Shown here in pieces: positions 1 through 8,503 of a DNA stretch of 64,000 nt; the first letter of the stretch is position 1; each line of letters starts with the position of its first letter. Source of the stretch: Anaerorhabdus sp964386325 (GTDB taxonomy: Bacteria; Bacillota_I; Bacilli_A; Erysipelotrichales; Erysipelotrichaceae). The notes beneath the pieces were generated by a model. That model saw only the letters and a list, made by a program, of their open reading frames with translations. It had not been told where the DNA came from and did not search any database. The translations under genes and the position numbers were made by a program. The stretch covers positions 1-64,000 of the forward strand of contig CAYLQY010000006.1 in the NCBI GenBank assembly GCA_964386325.1, written 5' to 3'.

Positions 1-1
1 A

Positions 2-52
2 TCAGATCATCGTGTATTCTTACAAGATGGTAAACTAATCGATATCGAATAA
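2..52 (+). CDS. C-terminal end of a probable ABC transporter ATPase (partial)
   Basis: Only the last 16 codons lie in the window, in the frame that ends at the TAA at 50-52. The tail reads SDHRVFLQDGKLIDIE, which resembles the end of LolD/MacB-type ABC ATPases, where a D-R-x-x-x-L-x-D-G-K-I motif follows the H-loop. A strong hairpin terminator follows at 58-93, which supports a real gene end here. The family call rests on a few residues only; any protein with a similar beta-strand end would look the same. Confidence 0.4.
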   Translation, partial: SDHRVFLQDGKLIDIE

Positions 53-57
53 AAATA

Positions 58-93
58 AAGTAGATTAGGTCAAGCGACTTAGTCTACTTTTTT
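58..93 (+). terminator. Intrinsic terminator of the upstream gene
   Basis: A 14-bp stem pairs 58-71 with 76-89, all positions paired if two G-U pairs are allowed. The loop is four bases, AAGC, and a run of six T lies at 88-93. It sits six bases after the stop of the partial gene. Confidence 0.85.
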
Positions 94-201
94 GATGCTT
101 AGAAGTTAGAATATAGAATTTCTTCACTAATAAATTGATGATATCATCATAAATAAAATAGGAATTATAAATAACTGTACCTTTTTTTTGTAGTCAAGGT
201 A

Positions 202-210
202 TGGTAAAAT
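202..210 (+). promoter_or_regulatory. Extended -10 promoter of the GGDEF-EAL gene
   Basis: TGGTAAAAT at 202-210 is a TGN plus TAAAAT extended -10. No good -35 hexamer stands 17 bases upstream; the region there is a T-run. It would start transcription about 50 bases before the ATG at 267. Confidence 0.4.
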
Positions 211-266
211 CAAACTAGCGATTTAAACAGACTGATGATTCATTCGAGAGAGGGCGAGGTGAGATC

Positions 267-2489
267 ATGAGAAAACGAAATTCTAGTTTTTTGAAGTGGG
301 GACTAGTGCTTTTTATAATTTTAGTTTTAATCACTTCGATAACAGTTTTCTTCATTGAAGGGACTCGTGCAGACATAAATAAACAGAATCAGCAGTATTT
401 AGAAGAGATTGCGGTGCAATGTGCTTCGACAATCAAAAATACAGTAGATTTAGAAATAGATAAAGTTGAAGCTATCGCAAGTATTATTGCAGATAGAGAA
501 CCTTTTGATTTAGAATATGCAATGGATATTTTAAAAGTGGAAGATGAAAGATCTAATTTTAAACGTCTTGGATTTGTAGGACTTGATGGTGAAGTTGTTG
601 CGACGGATGAAACAAATTTTAATATAAGCGATCGAAGTTATTTCTTAAATGCACTTACAGGACAAAGCTCAGTTTCCGATAGAATTACCGATAAAGTTAA
701 TGGCGAATTTATTAATGTTTATTCTACACCGGTTAATTATAATGGTGAAGTAATTGGTGTAATTATTGCGACATCAGATGCAGAAAACTTTTCTGAATTA
801 TTAAGTGTAAGTACATTTTATGGTGAAGGTTATTCCTATGTAGTTGATAAGAATGGTGAATTGATTGCATACGCAAATAGAGAAACACCAATTCTGGCTG
901 AGAACCTATTTGATGAATTAGTTAGTGAAGGCGCTGATCAAAAAGAAGTAGATTATTTGAAACAAAGTATTCTAGAAAACAAAAATGATTTCATTGAATA
1001 TGTAGTTAATGGTGAAAGACATGTAGCTGCATTTACAGCAGTAGGTGTTAATGATTGGTATGTATTTACAGTGGTACCGAAAGAGGTTATTTCACAAAAT
1101 GCAGACAATATTATATTGAGAAATTTTGTAATAGTAGCTTTAGCGACAATTATCATTGGTGGTTTAGCAATATTTGTCGTAGTGCAAAATTATAAGAATA
1201 ATTTAAAACTTAAGAAGGTTGCATTCTATGATCCATTAACGGGCTGTTATAACTTAGCTTATTTTAAGCAACTAGCATTAGACGTTGTAAAAAAGAATAA
1301 GTCTGATTTATATATGGTACGTATCGATATTGATAATTTTAAAATGATTAATGAGATGTATGGATTTGAAGAGGGTGACTTTATCTTAAAGAAGATGGAG
1401 AGACTAATCACTGAAATTTTATCAGGAGATGATTTACATTGTCGATTGGGTGGAGATGATTTCCTTGCGTTACTTAAATATCCATCTGATGCTGATGTAA
1501 TTGAAAAAGGTACAGTGTTTAGAAAAGCCTTTAGTCAATTTTTGGAAGAAAATGGTAAACGATATACTTTAAACTTTACTACAGGTATATATCACATTCC
1601 AGCTGATGAAAAGGATATAGACAAGATTGTAGATAGAGCAACAATGGCTCATAATTATTCAAAGCAATTACCAAATGAAAGAAAGTTTAGCTTCTACCAA
1701 GAAGGTATGCGTGAAAAAGCTATTCGTGCTAAGAATATTGAAAATGTTATGAGTGCTGCACTAAAGAATGGTGAGTTTAGAGTTTTTCTACAACCTAAAT
1801 ACAATATTGATTCCGGTAAAATGGAAGGTGCAGAAGCATTAGTACGTTGGTTTAGAGATGGTAAGATGATGCTTCCTTCTGAATTTATTCCAGTGTTTGA
1901 GAAAAATGGATTCATTGTAAATGTTGATTTGTTTGTATTAGATGAAGTGTGTCGTTTACAAAGAAAATGGTTAGATGAAGGTATTAATCCTTTACCAATT
2001 TCTGTTAATCAATCAAAGCCATTAATTTACGGCAATGACTATGTTCAAAAATTAAAATCAACAGTGGAGAAATATAATATTCCTCCAAGATTAATTGAGT
2101 TGGAATTGCTAGAAACAATTATTCATGATGATATTGTGCGATTAACAGATACAATCAAGCAACTACGTGATTATGGATTCCTTATATGTATTGATGATTT
2201 TGGAAATGGATATTCTTCATTAAATTTATTGAAAGATATCTATGCAGATGTATTAAAAGTAGACCGAGGATTTCTAACAGATGCGGAAACTAATGCAAGA
2301 GCAGGGCAAGTGCTAAAAAGTATTATCTTATTATCTAAGGATTTGGATATGTCATTAGTTGTAGAGGGTGTTGAGACTGATAAACAACTTGATCTATTAA
2401 AACTTCTTGAGTGTCATGTTGTGCAAGGATTCTTGTTTGATCGACCAATGGAAGTTAGTTTGTATGAAGTAAAATTGAAAGCAAATTAA
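267..2489 (+). CDS. Membrane-bound dCache-GGDEF-EAL protein (c-di-GMP phosphodiesterase, possibly bifunctional)
   Basis: This protein should sense an outside signal and set the level of cyclic di-GMP. Residues 11-31 and about 285-307 are membrane segments. The part between them is extracytoplasmic and looks like a dCache (PDC) ligand-binding domain. A GGDEF domain follows (about 315-475) with the motif GGDDF at 395-399, where the usual glutamate is aspartate, and no RxxD inhibitory site lies upstream. The C-terminal EAL domain (about 490-735) has EALVR at 523-527, SVNQS, ELLET, DDFGNGYSS, LKVD and VEGVET, so the phosphodiesterase site appears complete. The GGDEF half may only bind GTP or have weak activity. 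The start at 267 has a GAGG-type ribosome site. The gene stands alone and converges on the diguanylate cyclase gene at 2523-4136. Confidence 0.9.
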   Translation: MRKRNSSFLKWGLVLFIILVLITSITVFFIEGTRADINKQNQQYLEEIAVQCASTIKNTVDLEIDKVEAIASIIADREPFDLEYAMDILKVEDERSNFKRLGFVGLDGEVVATDETNFNISDRSYFLNALTGQSSVSDRITDKVNGEFINVYSTPVNYNGEVIGVIIATSDAENFSELLSVSTFYGEGYSYVVDKNGELIAYANRETPILAENLFDELVSEGADQKEVDYLKQSILENKNDFIEYVVNGERHVAAFTAVGVNDWYVFTVVPKEVISQNADNIILRNFVIVALATIIIGGLAIFVVVQNYKNNLKLKKVAFYDPLTGCYNLAYFKQLALDVVKKNKSDLYMVRIDIDNFKMINEMYGFEEGDFILKKMERLITEILSGDDLHCRLGGDDFLALLKYPSDADVIEKGTVFRKAFSQFLEENGKRYTLNFTTGIYHIPADEKDIDKIVDRATMAHNYSKQLPNERKFSFYQEGMREKAIRAKNIENVMSAALKNGEFRVFLQPKYNIDSGKMEGAEALVRWFRDGKMMLPSEFIPVFEKNGFIVNVDLFVLDEVCRLQRKWLDEGINPLPISVNQSKPLIYGNDYVQKLKSTVEKYNIPPRLIELELLETIIHDDIVRLTDTIKQLRDYGFLICIDDFGNGYSSLNLLKDIYADVLKVDRGFLTDAETNARAGQVLKSIILLSKDLDMSLVVEGVETDKQLDLLKLLECHVVQGFLFDRPMEVSLYEVKLKAN

Positions 2490-2515
2490 AAGAGAAATTT
2501 GAACATTTCTCTTTT
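2488..2515. terminator. Bidirectional terminator between the two c-di-GMP genes
   Basis: An 11-bp perfect stem pairs 2488-2498 with 2505-2515 around a six-base loop. Four A flank it on the left and four T on the right, so it can serve the plus-strand gene ending at 2489 and the minus-strand gene ending at 2523. Confidence 0.75.
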
Positions 2516-2522
2516 ATAATGA

Positions 2523-4136
2523 CTATTTTTGATTGTAAACTTCTATTCCACTTTTTGCTTTTGATTTCACAGAATACATTGCGAGATCTGCTTTTTTGAT
2601 TAGGCGTGATTTGTTTTCATCTTCATCATCAATGAAAGCTACACCAAGACTTGCAGAAATATAAATTGATTTATCAAGTGCAACTGAAATATTATTTATT
2701 TTTTCTAGGATGGAATCTGCCAGACTCATTACTTCTTGTTGTGATTCAAACTTGCTTATGAATACGAGAAATTCATCACCGCCAAGACGAGAAATATATA
2801 CATGCTCTCTTGCTTCACTACGTAATACTTTGGCAATCGAAACCAAAACATCATCACCATAATCATGTCCTAGGCAATCATTTACATTCTTGAAACCATC
2901 TAAATCTAATAAGATACAAGCTTGATTTTCTTGCGTGTTAAATAAGTTGTCCATGATATTATAAATTGCATTACGGTTTGGTAGTAATGTGAGTATATCT
3001 GTCTTTGCAGATTCTTCAAGGCGTTGATAGCTTTGACTTAGATTATCAGTCATTTGATTTACATTGTCACAAACAGATTTAAATTCATCTTTACCTGCAT
3101 ATGTACAGCGTTGAGAAAAGTCGCCAGAGGCAATATTCTTTATACGCTCACTTATATACTGTAAAGGATTAATAATGTGTCTAACTGCTGCCAAACCAAT
3201 CGACAAGGAGATAATGATAATAGCAAAGCCAGTTATGAATAAGTAAAAAATGAGTTGGCTACTTTTTGCATTTACTTCAGTATAAGGAATTGCGGATACA
3301 ACAACCCAACCAGTAGAAGGAATAGTATCGTAATAAGCATGAATTATTCGATTGTTTATTTTATAATCAAAGAAGTTACTTTCACTAGTAAGTGTATCAT
3401 TTTTGATTTGATCAATCAAAATTAATAAGTTATCTAGTTTATCTTCACCTTTAGGTGATAATTGAACGCGATCGTCATAATAGTGTGATAATGTGTTACC
3501 ATCATAATCTAACACATAAAGATAACCAAGATTTCCAATTTTTAACTCTCTAATATAATGATTGATATAGTTAAGGTTTACTTTTTGGATAAGTGCACCA
3601 ACAATCTCACTGTTATTATTAGTGATAGGCGCAAATAGAAGAAGTTTTTTTCCCGTATCTTCTTGAATAATTTCATAATAGACATCTAGAGTATCTTTAT
3701 TAGCATTATAGGGTTTGTAAGGATATATATCGGCAAGTAGTTTATTGATGGATGATTCATTTGAAGAAGACAATATTTTTGATGTTTTATCAACAAGGAA
3801 AGACTCCTCAACATAATCATTCGTTGTAACAGTTACATCGAGAATATCTTTTACCGATTGTTGAAGTTCGTTGACAGTTTTCTCATCATTCTTATTATAG
3901 GCATCTAAATAAAGTGCATTTATTTCTAGTTGTGATGCATATTCTAAAGTAGAACTTTGTTCAAAATAGAAGTCTTCAAGGTGTTTTGATGCAGCTCTAG
4001 ATTGATTTGCTAAAATCATATTATAATTACTTAGAGAAAAGTTAGTAATAAGAAAGTAAGCAATAATCCCAATAATAAATATTGGGATAGTTGACATGAA
4101 AACAATGATTAATGGTAAACGATGCTTAACTTTCAT
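2523..4136 (-). CDS. Membrane-bound dCache-HAMP diguanylate cyclase
   Basis: The protein should make cyclic di-GMP from GTP in response to an external ligand. It has a membrane segment at about 8-31, an extracytoplasmic region of about 250 residues that fits a dCache domain, a second membrane segment at about 295-317, a HAMP linker (about 318-370), and a C-terminal GGDEF domain. The active-site motif GGDEF is canonical at residues 452-456. The inhibitory RxxD site just upstream is REHV, so product inhibition is probably lost. There is no EAL domain. It is transcribed towards the GGDEF-EAL gene at 267-2489, and the two could act as a make-and-break pair. The start codon has a GAGAGG ribosome site. 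Confidence 0.9.
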   Translation of the reverse strand: MKVKHRLPLIIVFMSTIPIFIIGIIAYFLITNFSLSNYNMILANQSRAASKHLEDFYFEQSSTLEYASQLEINALYLDAYNKNDEKTVNELQQSVKDILDVTVTTNDYVEESFLVDKTSKILSSSNESSINKLLADIYPYKPYNANKDTLDVYYEIIQEDTGKKLLLFAPITNNNSEIVGALIQKVNLNYINHYIRELKIGNLGYLYVLDYDGNTLSHYYDDRVQLSPKGEDKLDNLLILIDQIKNDTLTSESNFFDYKINNRIIHAYYDTIPSTGWVVVSAIPYTEVNAKSSQLIFYLFITGFAIIIISLSIGLAAVRHIINPLQYISERIKNIASGDFSQRCTYAGKDEFKSVCDNVNQMTDNLSQSYQRLEESAKTDILTLLPNRNAIYNIMDNLFNTQENQACILLDLDGFKNVNDCLGHDYGDDVLVSIAKVLRSEAREHVYISRLGGDEFLVFISKFESQQEVMSLADSILEKINNISVALDKSIYISASLGVAFIDDEDENKSRLIKKADLAMYSVKSKAKSGIEVYNQK

Positions 4137-4224
4137 AGAGTTTTCCTCTCTAAGGTATTGGCTGGAAAGATATACATATATTAATTATATCCTTTTTCTA
4201 AAATAATTGAATATCAAATACGTA

Positions 4225-4253
4225 TTTAAAAACAAAGGCACTAATGATAAAAT
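4225..4253 (+). promoter_or_regulatory. Promoter of the Lrp-aminotransferase operon
   Basis: TTTAAA at 4225-4230, a 17-base spacer, and TAAAAT at 4248-4253 preceded by TGA, forming an extended -10. The operon's first ATG is at 4275. Confidence 0.5.
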
Positions 4254-4274
4254 AGTATAAAGAGAGGTATTAAT

Positions 4275-4763
4275 ATGGATGAATTAAGATTGTTGCAAGT
4301 ATTAGAAAACGATCCACGCATTTCGATTACAGATTTAGCGGATATTCTCAATGAAACTGAAGAGTTAGTAGTACGAACTAAAAGACGTTTAGAAGAAGAG
4401 AAAATAATCTGTGGTTATCATACAGTAATTAATTGGGATAAAACAAATCGTGATCATTGTATGGCTATTATTGAAGTTGGTGCACAACCAGAGAGAGAAA
4501 ATGGTTATGACAATGTTGCTGCTGAAATATCAAAATTTCCTGAAGTATCAAGTTTGTATCTAATGAGTGGTAAAAGTGAGTTCATGGTTGTTATTCAAGG
4601 AAAAACAATGCGTGAGGTTGCAGATTTTGTTGGTCAAAAGTTAGCTCCAATTGAAGGAGTTAAACATACAATTACATGTTTCGTTTTAAAACAATATAAG
4701 GTTGAAGGAGTTCTTGTAACAGAAGAAGAGAATGCTCCTGAAAGATTGATTGTTACACCATGA
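4275..4763 (+). CDS. Lrp/AsnC family transcriptional regulator
   Basis: The N-terminal 55 residues form a winged helix-turn-helix of the AsnC type (LLQVLENDPRISITDLADIL), with a downstream ligand-binding RAM/ACT-like domain. Its 162 residues match the usual length of the family. Such proteins bind amino acids and control amino-acid metabolism genes. The gene overlaps the next one by four bases (ATGA at 4760-4763), so the two are probably translationally coupled, and the regulator most likely controls or senses the substrate of that aminotransferase. The effector cannot be read from the sequence. Confidence 0.9.
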   Translation: MDELRLLQVLENDPRISITDLADILNETEELVVRTKRRLEEEKIICGYHTVINWDKTNRDHCMAIIEVGAQPERENGYDNVAAEISKFPEVSSLYLMSGKSEFMVVIQGKTMREVADFVGQKLAPIEGVKHTITCFVLKQYKVEGVLVTEEENAPERLIVTP

Positions 4764-5929
4764 GTGGGAAAAAATATTTAAACGAAATTATCCAGCAAAT
4801 ACCACCTTCAGGAATTAGGAAGTATTTTGACTTAGCTAGTCAAATGGAAGGTGTTGTTTCTTTAGGGGTGGGGGAACCAGATTTTGAAACTCCTTGGCAT
4901 ATTCGTGAAGAAGCAATTTATGCAATTAAAAGTGGTAAAACATTTTATACAAGTAATGTAGGGTTACCACAATTAAGAAAAGAAATATGTAATTATTATC
5001 AAAGGCGTTTTAATGTAACTTATAAATGGGATAAAGAATGTATGGTTACAGTAGGCGGTTCAGAAGCAATCGATATTGTGATGCGCACAGTTTTAAATCC
5101 AGGTGATGAAGTCATTCTTCTACAACCAGGTTATGTTGCATATGAACCACTAGTTCGTCTAGCGGGGGGAGTTCCTGTCATCATTGAGCTTAAGGAAGAA
5201 AATAAATTCAAATTAACGGTTGAAGAATTACAAGCGGCAATTTCTGATAAGACTAAAATGTTATTTATTAATTTCCCTGGTAATCCTACGGGTGGGTCAA
5301 TGTCACGTGAAGACTATGAAAAAATTGTGCCAATTATAAAAGAACATGACTTCGTTGTTTTAACAGATGAAATCTATGCCGAATTATCATATGGAAGTGA
5401 GTTTTGTACGATTGCTTCTTTTGAAGAAATTAAGGAACAAGTCATTATTATAAATGGATTTTCTAAAGCGTACTCTATGACAGGATGGCGCGTTGGCTAT
5501 TTACTTGCAGATGAAGAAATTATCAAATCAATGAATAAAATACATCAGTATTGTATTATGTGTCCATCAACAATTAGTCAATATGCTGCTGTAGAAGCTG
5601 CAGCTCATGGAGATGGGGATTGTAAGCTACATCATGATTCATTTGAAGGAAGAAGAAATTTTATTGTAAATGGATTAAATCGTATTGGCCTTAAATGCCA
5701 TATGCCGGAAGGTGCATTTTATGTTTTCCCTAGTATTAAGTCAACGGGATTAACATCAGATGAATTCTGTGAACAGTTACTTAATACAGAGAAAGTTGCA
5801 GTAGTACCAGGAACTGCATTTGGTACATGTGGTGAAGGATACATTCGTATTTCATATGCTTATAGTATTGATGAAATCAAAGAAGCATTAACAAGAATTG
5901 AAAGATTCTTGAATTCATTAAAGAAATAA
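4760..5929 (+). CDS. PLP-dependent aminotransferase, class I/II (PatA/aspartate aminotransferase-like)
   Basis: This enzyme should move an amino group between an amino acid and a 2-oxo acid. It is a fold-type I aminotransferase of normal length (389 residues). The Schiff-base lysine is K236 in GFSKAY. N175 in GNPTGG and D203 in TDEIYAE are the expected cofactor contacts, and GWRVGY follows the lysine. Fusion-free Lrp-aminotransferase pairs like this are common in Bacillota. The substrate is unknown; aspartate, aromatic amino acids or N-acetyl-diaminopimelate-type substrates are all possible. A terminator follows at 5944-5986. Confidence 0.9.
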   Translation: MSGKKYLNEIIQQIPPSGIRKYFDLASQMEGVVSLGVGEPDFETPWHIREEAIYAIKSGKTFYTSNVGLPQLRKEICNYYQRRFNVTYKWDKECMVTVGGSEAIDIVMRTVLNPGDEVILLQPGYVAYEPLVRLAGGVPVIIELKEENKFKLTVEELQAAISDKTKMLFINFPGNPTGGSMSREDYEKIVPIIKEHDFVVLTDEIYAELSYGSEFCTIASFEEIKEQVIIINGFSKAYSMTGWRVGYLLADEEIIKSMNKIHQYCIMCPSTISQYAAVEAAAHGDGDCKLHHDSFEGRRNFIVNGLNRIGLKCHMPEGAFYVFPSIKSTGLTSDEFCEQLLNTEKVAVVPGTAFGTCGEGYIRISYAYSIDEIKEALTRIERFLNSLKK

Positions 5930-5943
5930 TTTTTAATCATAAA

Positions 5944-5986
5944 AAAGAAACGCATACTTTGTATTAATCATTGTATGCGTTTCTTT
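5944..5986. terminator. Bidirectional terminator
   Basis: A 14-bp perfect stem pairs 5944-5957 with 5973-5986 around a 15-base loop. Six A at 5941-5946 give a U-run on the minus strand, so it suits the lipoprotein gene ending at 6001 and probably also ends the aminotransferase transcript. Confidence 0.75.
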
Positions 5987-6000
5987 GCATTATCTTTAAA

Positions 6001-6417
6001 TTATTTTGTTAAGATTACGGTTGTTTCTGTAATGTTTGGTGTCATTGTAAGTGTTTCTTCATTCACAGCATCATTGATTATTTCTACTTGTATTTGAACT
6101 TTACATTCTTTACCTACTTCACATGCAGTAGCATCATAGAATGCTCGGATGTCTAATGCTGTTAATGTATTTACGTCAACTGTATCACTAGTAAGTGTTA
6201 CTTGCACTTGAGCAATATCAGTATCATAGTTTATACCTGATTCTCTATCTTTTACAAATAAAGGAATTAATAATGTATTTCCTTCATCAATCATTTCTTT
6301 GCCGTCTGTTGGTGGTATTTGTGTTGTTTGAGTTGGTGATGCATTACATCCTACTAATGCAAGTATCATCGCCATTAAAATGATACTTTTAAAAATAGTT
6401 CTAATGTTTTTTTTCAT
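6001..6417 (-). CDS. Small lipoprotein of unknown function
   Basis: The N-terminus is a lipoprotein signal peptide with the lipobox LVGC, so Cys24 would be lipidated and the 115-residue mature part would face outside. The mature part begins with a Ser/Thr/Pro/Gln-rich stretch and continues into a beta-rich domain with two cysteines (in ATACEVGKEC), which may form a disulfide. I do not recognise the family. It lies 32 bases downstream of the repeat-containing XRE regulator on the same strand and is probably co-transcribed with it. Confidence 0.75.
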   Translation of the reverse strand: MKKNIRTIFKSIILMAMILALVGCNASPTQTTQIPPTDGKEMIDEGNTLLIPLFVKDRESGINYDTDIAQVQVTLTSDTVDVNTLTALDIRAFYDATACEVGKECKVQIQVEIINDAVNEETLTMTPNITETTVILTK

Positions 6418-6449
6418 TTGTTTTATTCCTTATTATACTGAGTGATAGA

Positions 6450-7361
6450 TTACTCTTCATCATCTAAACTATCTAAATCAATAAATGGCATCAATGATTT
6501 AATAGATTTTAAACCGTTATCATGAATGGACTTTTTTGCGATTTTTGTAAGAAAGTCTTCATCTAAAAAAGGTGCAATAGATGCGAAATTTTTAAGCCCA
6601 TTTTTATTGTATTCATCTTTTGCGATTTCTTCTAAATCATCTTCATCCATAAATGGAAGAATTGTTAAAATACCTGGAAATCCATTTTGCTTATAAAGTA
6701 TAGTTGCTAATTTTTCTAAATCTTTCTCATCTAAAAATGGATAAAAGTTTTCTACATTTTTTCCCGTTTCGTGAAGCTTTAAGACAAGTTTGTAAATTTC
6801 ATCTTCGTCGATGAAAGGTAATAACTTATCGATAGATTCATGATTATCGATTAAAGTTAAGGCGATTTCGTAAACATCATCTTCATCCATGAAAGGTGCT
6901 ATTTTATGGATGAGATTATATTGTTTATTTTCTAAGGATATTAAAGCGATAGATTTAACTCTTTTTTCGCTTAGAAATGGAAGCATTTCTAATAGATCAT
7001 TAAAATCATTTGTTGTGGTAATTTCATCCGCAACATTTTCTATTTGACTTGGTTTTAAGATAGGTAATACATTTTTGACTTCATCAACTTTATCAGGGTT
7101 CATTCGTATGAACTCTTTTTCTTCGTTTTTAATGGCGCTTTCAAGAAATGAATTATTCTCACCCAAGAGTTCGCTAACGGTGATATTAAATAATTCTGCG
7201 ATTTCTGGTAGTTTTGTTACATCGGGTAGTGAATTGCCTCTTTCCCAATTAGATACCGCTTGATAACTGATAAATAGTTTATCGGCTAATTCCATTTGGG
7301 TCATATTTGATTTTTGGCGAAGCTCTAGAATTTTTTTGCCTATGGCTTTTGTGTTTAACAT
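6450..7361 (-). CDS. XRE-family regulator with C-terminal 28-residue helical repeats
   Basis: Residues 7-60 form a Cro/CI-type helix-turn-helix (MTQMELADKLFISYQAVSNW). From about residue 99 to the end the protein is built of seven and a half tandem repeats of 26-28 residues with the pattern [LAY]PF[LMI]DEDDLxEIA plus a short second helix. Repeats begin near 99, 127, 155, 181, 207, 235, 263 and 291; the last is cut off and ends in an acidic tail. The repeats should form a helical array that may bind a partner or ligand. No enzyme motif is present. The gene is divergent from the PadR operon, and the region between them holds several CAAGT/ACTTG motifs that could be its operators. Confidence 0.85.
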   Translation of the reverse strand: MLNTKAIGKKILELRQKSNMTQMELADKLFISYQAVSNWERGNSLPDVTKLPEIAELFNITVSELLGENNSFLESAIKNEEKEFIRMNPDKVDEVKNVLPILKPSQIENVADEITTTNDFNDLLEMLPFLSEKRVKSIALISLENKQYNLIHKIAPFMDEDDVYEIALTLIDNHESIDKLLPFIDEDEIYKLVLKLHETGKNVENFYPFLDEKDLEKLATILYKQNGFPGILTILPFMDEDDLEEIAKDEYNKNGLKNFASIAPFLDEDFLTKIAKKSIHDNGLKSIKSLMPFIDLDSLDDEE

Positions 7362-7394
7362 TTTTATGTCCTCCTATGTTATACCAGTATCCTA

Positions 7395-7493
7395 ACAAGT
7401 GTGGTTTTAATTTCCTATCAAGTGATAATTGAGTTGTATTTGAATTACTCAATTAGTACTTGAGTTGATGATTAATACCTTAATTATACTTGA
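7395..7493. promoter_or_regulatory. Cluster of CAAGT/ACTTG motifs in the divergent regulatory region
   Basis: CAAGT occurs at 7396-7400 and 7419-7423 and ACTTG at 7458-7462 and 7488-7492. Two are part of small palindromes: TATCAAGTGATA at 7416-7427, and ACTCAA/TTGAGT arms at 7447-7452 and 7460-7465. The arrangement suggests an operator array for the XRE protein encoded next to it. This is inference only. Confidence 0.35.
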
Positions 7494-7528
7494 AAAAGGG
7501 AATTGTATAGAATATTTTAAAATACCCG

Positions 7529-7560
7529 TTGACACATTATACTATGCAATGTATAGTATA
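7529..7560 (+). promoter_or_regulatory. Promoter and palindromic operator of the padR operon
   Basis: TTGACA at 7529-7534, a 17-base spacer and TATAGT at 7552-7557 form a near-consensus promoter. Eight-base inverted arms TATACTAT (7538-7545) and ATAGTATA (7553-7560) lie in the spacer and over the -10. This is the expected position for autorepression by the PadR protein encoded just downstream. Confidence 0.65.
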
Positions 7561-7578
7561 TAACATAAGGAGGTATTT

Positions 7579-7896
7579 ATGGATGCTCAATTAAAAAAAG
7601 GATTCCTTGAATTCTGTGTATTGGCGGCTTTAAAGAATGAAGATTCATATGGCTACCAAATTGTAAAAGATGTTTCTACATGTATAGAAATATCAGAGTC
7701 AACGTTGTATCCAATTCTCAAAAGACTAGAGTCCAGTGGCATGGTTACGACCTATTCGGTTGAACACAATAGTCGATTGCGTAAATATTACCAAATTACA
7801 CCCATCGGAAAAGAACACATATTAAAGTTCATAGAAGATTGGGAAGAAATTAAAAAGATTTATGTCTTTGTGAAAGGAGAACAAGGGAATGAATAA
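7579..7896 (+). CDS. PadR family transcriptional regulator
   Basis: The 105-residue protein is a compact PadR winged-helix repressor: the helix-turn-helix ends in the family motif STLYPILKRLE, followed by a wing and a short C-terminal dimer helix. The ribosome site AAGGAGG is strong. It overlaps the next gene by eight bases. PadR proteins paired with DUF1700 membrane proteins are common in Bacillota and usually repress their own operon, often in response to envelope stress or drugs. A perfect inverted repeat over its promoter supports autoregulation here. Confidence 0.9.
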   Translation: MDAQLKKGFLEFCVLAALKNEDSYGYQIVKDVSTCIEISESTLYPILKRLESSGMVTTYSVEHNSRLRKYYQITPIGKEHILKFIEDWEEIKKIYVFVKGEQGNE

Positions 7897-8503
7897 AAAT
7901 GAATATTTAACAAAACTGACGAGTTTATTGCAGGGAATAGATAAAAAGGAAAGAGATAAAGCGATATCTTTCTATAGTGAAATGATTGATGACTTTATCG
8001 AAGATGGATTAACAGAATTTGAAGCAATAGAAAAGGTTGGAAAACCTGGTGACATTGCTGAACAAATAATTACAGAGGATTTAAATAGACCAGAAAAAAC
8101 AATGACAAAAGGTAAAAAAATATGGATGCGGGTATTACTTATATTAGGTTCACCATTATGGGTAATGTTGTTGTTAGCTGCTGGAATGTTGTTACTGGCT
8201 GGATGTTTATTATTGTTTACAGGATTAGTTGTTATTTGGCTAATACCAATTTGTGTTGGTATTGCTGGAGTATCTTGTTTAATTTTAGCTACAATAAGTG
8301 TTTTAGGTTCATTTGTCATCATGGTTCAAAACTTACCACTTGGCATAATACAATTAGGAGTAGGATTATTCGCAACAGGTGGCTTTGCATTATTATTTAT
8401 TGCGACAGCTAAGTTAGGAAGATTCTTTACAGCAGTTACTAAACAAGCAATGAACTTAACAAATATTTATTTGTTTCAAAGAATAAGAGGTTTAGGTATA
8501 TGA
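7889..8503 (+). CDS. DUF1700/HAAS-type membrane protein
   Basis: The N-terminal 65 residues are a soluble helical domain (NEYLTKLTSLLQGIDKKERD), typical of DUF1700/HAAS proteins that follow PadR genes. The rest holds about four hydrophobic helices (about residues 75-185) in the membrane. No catalytic motif is visible. It overlaps padR upstream by eight bases and the next small gene by four bases (ATGA), so the three are one translational unit. Function is unknown; a role in signalling between envelope and the PadR repressor is usually assumed for this pairing. Confidence 0.8.
   Translation: MNKNEYLTKLTSLLQGIDKKERDKAISFYSEMIDDFIEDGLTEFEAIEKVGKPGDIAEQIITEDLNRPEKTMTKGKKIWMRVLLILGSPLWVMLLLAAGMLLLAGCLLLFTGLVVIWLIPICVGIAGVSCLILATISVLGSFVIMVQNLPLGIIQLGVGLFATGGFALLFIATAKLGRFFTAVTKQAMNLTNIYLFQRIRGLGI

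Noticed and set aside
7972..8322. 116-codon open frame antisense to the DUF1700 gene
   Set aside because: It mirrors the hydrophobic codons of the real membrane protein, which has operon overlaps on both sides.
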